DNA from: Lentzea sp. NEAU-D7
Lineage (GTDB): Bacteria > Actinomycetota > Actinomycetes > Mycobacteriales > Pseudonocardiaceae
Length of the DNA stretch: 64,000 nucleotides
Direction of reading: 5' to 3'
NCBI RefSeq assembly: GCF_026242055.1
Contig: NZ_JAPJDL010000020.1
Coordinates: forward strand, 124,001 to 188,000
This document shows, in pieces, positions 62,193-64,000 of the stretch; position 1 is the stretch's first letter; every line of letters begins with the position of its first letter. The notes under the pieces were generated by a model. That model worked only from the letters and a program-made list of their open reading frames with translations. It did no database searches and had not been told where the DNA came from. A program made the translations under genes and the position numbers.

Positions 62193-63791
62193 ATGACCGC
62201 CAGCTACTCCTCGGGCACGTCCACCGCCCCGCTGCTGGGCGACACGATCCCCGCGAACCTCGCGGCGACCGTCGCGCGCTTCGGTGACCGCGAGGCACTT
62301 GTCGACAAGGCGACAGATCGACGGTGGACGTACGCGGAGCTCGCGCAGGAGGTCTCCCGCGCCGCCGCCGGTCTGCACGCGCTGGGCGTCCGCAAGGGCG
62401 ACCGGGTCGGGATCTGGGCGCCGAACTGCGCCGAGTGGGTGTTCGTGCAGTACGCGACGGCCCGGATCGGCGCGATCCTGGTCAACGTCAACCCGGCGTA
62501 CCGGGTGCACGAGCTGGAGTACGTGCTGAACCAGGCGGGCGTCCACACGCTGGTGTCCGCGCGGTCGTTCAAGACGTCGGACTACGCGGCCATGATCGAA
62601 CAGGCGCGGCCGCGGTGTCCCGGGCTGCGCCACGTCGTGTACGTCGACGATCCGCAGTGGACCGGTGAGGAGGTCCCGGACGTCGAGCTGGACCGCGACG
62701 ACCCGATCAACATCCAGTACACGTCCGGCACCACGGGCTTCCCCAAGGGCGCCACGCTCTCGCACCACAACATCCTCAACAACGGCTACTTCGTCGGCGA
62801 GCTGCTCAACTACACCGAGAACGACCGCATCTGCGTGGTGCCGCCGTTCTACCACTGCTTCGGCATGGTCATGGGCAACCTCGCCGCCACCAGCCACGGT
62901 GCGTGCGTCGTGATCCCGGCACCCGCGTTCGACCCGGCGAAAACCCTTGCCGCCGTTCAGGAAGAGCGCTGCACCAGCCTCTACGGCGTGCCCACGATGT
63001 TCATCGCGATGCTCGACCTGGTGGACGGCCACGACCTGAGCAGCCTGCGCACCGGCATCATGGCGGGCTCGCCGTGCCCGGTCGAGGTGATGAAGCAGGT
63101 CGTCGAACGCATGGGCATGCGCGAGGTGTCCATCTGCTACGGCATGACCGAGACCTCGCCGGTGTCGACGCAGACGCGCGTCGACGACTCCCTCGACCGT
63201 CGCGTCGGGACGGTCGGCAGGGTCGGGCCGCACCTGGAGGTCAAGATCGTGGACCCGGAGACGGGCCGCACGGTGCCGCGCGGCGAGCCGGGGGAACTGT
63301 GCACGCGCGGCTACTCGGTGATGCTCGGCTACTGGAACGAGCCGGAGAAGACCGCCGAGGCCGTGGACCGGGCGGGCTGGATGCACACCGGCGACCTCGC
63401 GGTGATGGACGACGACGACTACGTGAACATCACCGGCCGCATCAAGGACATGGTCATCCGCGGCGGCGAGAACATCTACCCGCGCGAGATCGAGGAGTTC
63501 CTCTACACGCACCCCGACGTGCTCGACGCCCAGGTGATCGGCGTCCCGGATTCCAGGTACGGCGAGGAGCTGATGGCCTGGGTGCGCCTGCGCGAGGGCG
63601 TTGAAGGGCTGACCGCCGAGGCCGTTCGCGAGTTCTGCTCCGGCAGGCTCGCCCACTACAAGATCCCGCGCTACGTGCACGTGGTGGAGGAGTTCCCGAT
63701 GACGGTCACCGGCAAGATCCGCAAGGTGGAGATGCGGGCGAGATCGGTGGAGCTGCTCGGTCTCGACGACGGCACCAGCCACGCCCAGTGA
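62193..63791 (+). CDS. AMP-dependent acyl-CoA ligase (FadD-like)
   Basis: 532 aa ANL-superfamily enzyme. Motifs are YTSGTTGFPKGAT (P-loop-like), ICYGMTETSP, GWMHTGDLA and the C-terminal catalytic lysine in TVTGKIRKVEM. It activates a fatty or similar carboxylic acid to its CoA thioester. The start at ATG 62193 gives the usual N-terminal length. It stands as a single gene after the phosphoesterase, with a 14-bp gap. Confidence 0.9.
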   Translation: MTASYSSGTSTAPLLGDTIPANLAATVARFGDREALVDKATDRRWTYAELAQEVSRAAAGLHALGVRKGDRVGIWAPNCAEWVFVQYATARIGAILVNVNPAYRVHELEYVLNQAGVHTLVSARSFKTSDYAAMIEQARPRCPGLRHVVYVDDPQWTGEEVPDVELDRDDPINIQYTSGTTGFPKGATLSHHNILNNGYFVGELLNYTENDRICVVPPFYHCFGMVMGNLAATSHGACVVIPAPAFDPAKTLAAVQEERCTSLYGVPTMFIAMLDLVDGHDLSSLRTGIMAGSPCPVEVMKQVVERMGMREVSICYGMTETSPVSTQTRVDDSLDRRVGTVGRVGPHLEVKIVDPETGRTVPRGEPGELCTRGYSVMLGYWNEPEKTAEAVDRAGWMHTGDLAVMDDDDYVNITGRIKDMVIRGGENIYPREIEEFLYTHPDVLDAQVIGVPDSRYGEELMAWVRLREGVEGLTAEAVREFCSGRLAHYKIPRYVHVVEEFPMTVTGKIRKVEMRARSVELLGLDDGTSHAQ

Positions 63792-63870
63792 CCCGGGGGT
63801 GACCGAAAAAGGCCTTGTCAGGGCGGTGTGACGGGCGCAACATCGATGGATTCCGTCGAAGGAGGCGCGC

Positions 63871-64000
63871 ATGCTCACCGCCACCAGAACCACGACGATG
63901 CTGCCCGTCGAGGACCCCGAACGCGCCGGCCGCTTCTACGCGGACGTGCTCGGCCTGAAGCCCGTCACCACGAACCCCGACGGCATGCGGATCTTCGCGC
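63871..64000 (+). CDS. VOC-family protein, 5' part
   Basis: The first 43 codons only; the rest is beyond the right edge. GAAGGAGG lies eight bases before the ATG. The visible LPVEDPERAGRFYADVLGLKP is the classic start of a glyoxalase/VOC module. It is not related closely to the VOC protein at 17 kb. Confidence 0.75.
   Translation, partial: MLTATRTTTMLPVEDPERAGRFYADVLGLKPVTTNPDGMRIFA

Overview
The window is high-GC, gene-dense DNA typical of a filamentous actinomycete. The most likely source is the order Pseudonocardiales (Lentzea, Saccharothrix or Actinosynnema type). This rests on frequent GTG starts, many GTGA/ATGA stop-start overlaps, a four-gene conservon, DasR-type and CIRCE operators, AfsR-like NB-ARC/TPR regulators, and a molybdopterin/rpf block whose gene order matches Mycobacterium tuberculosis Rv0861c-Rv0869c. 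I see no rRNA or tRNA gene, no insertion sequence, no prophage and no CRISPR array.

Layout. 1-6.7 kb: end of a LamG-fold protein, psd-pssA phospholipid operon, an M48 peptidase, moeA, an AIM24-type protein and a cold-shock gene preceded by a possible TTA-containing leader peptide. 6.8-11.2 kb: Ser/Thr kinase, solitary groEL behind two CIRCE operators, and an ECF-like sigma factor with a partner gene. 11.6-16.7 kb: a chitobiose/aminosugar unit consisting of a CutC-family gene, a DasABC-like ABC importer and a cytoplasmic GH20 hexosaminidase, with DasR-type palindromes at both ends of the CutC gene. 17.4-25.9 kb: a molybdenum hydroxylase operon (MoxR, vWA, XdhC, CoxS, form-II CoxL, CoxM, CoxG, CapA-like lipoprotein) with a CRP-type palindrome before coxS. 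26.3-29.8 kb: menC, then a GerMN lipoprotein/histidine kinase/response regulator operon. 29.9-34.9 kb: an aminophosphonate island, phnE-phnC-phnD-FAD oxidoreductase divergent from a GntR regulator and a phosphonatase-like HAD enzyme.

35.3-60.5 kb is the XPB/moa/rpf syntenic block: XPB helicase, Rv0862c-like protein, Rv0863-like small protein, moaC, mog, moaE, rpf, moaD, moaA. It has been opened by three insertions: (i) three tandem cysteine-rich secreted or membrane proteins, an orphan substrate-binding protein, a conservon and an Asp/His/Trp-rich secreted protein; (ii) a malic enzyme gene; (iii) two tandem AfsR-like regulators between rpf and moaD. The end of the window holds a MarR regulator, a NagD-like HAD phosphatase, a metallophosphoesterase, an acyl-CoA ligase and the start of a VOC protein.

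Functional links. moeA and moaC/mog/moaE/moaD/moaA supply steps of molybdenum cofactor synthesis, which the Cox-like hydroxylase needs. The most unusual structure is an exact 24-bp-period array of six near-identical 17-bp palindromes (32975-33111) lying in frame inside the aminophosphonate FAD oxidoreductase gene.
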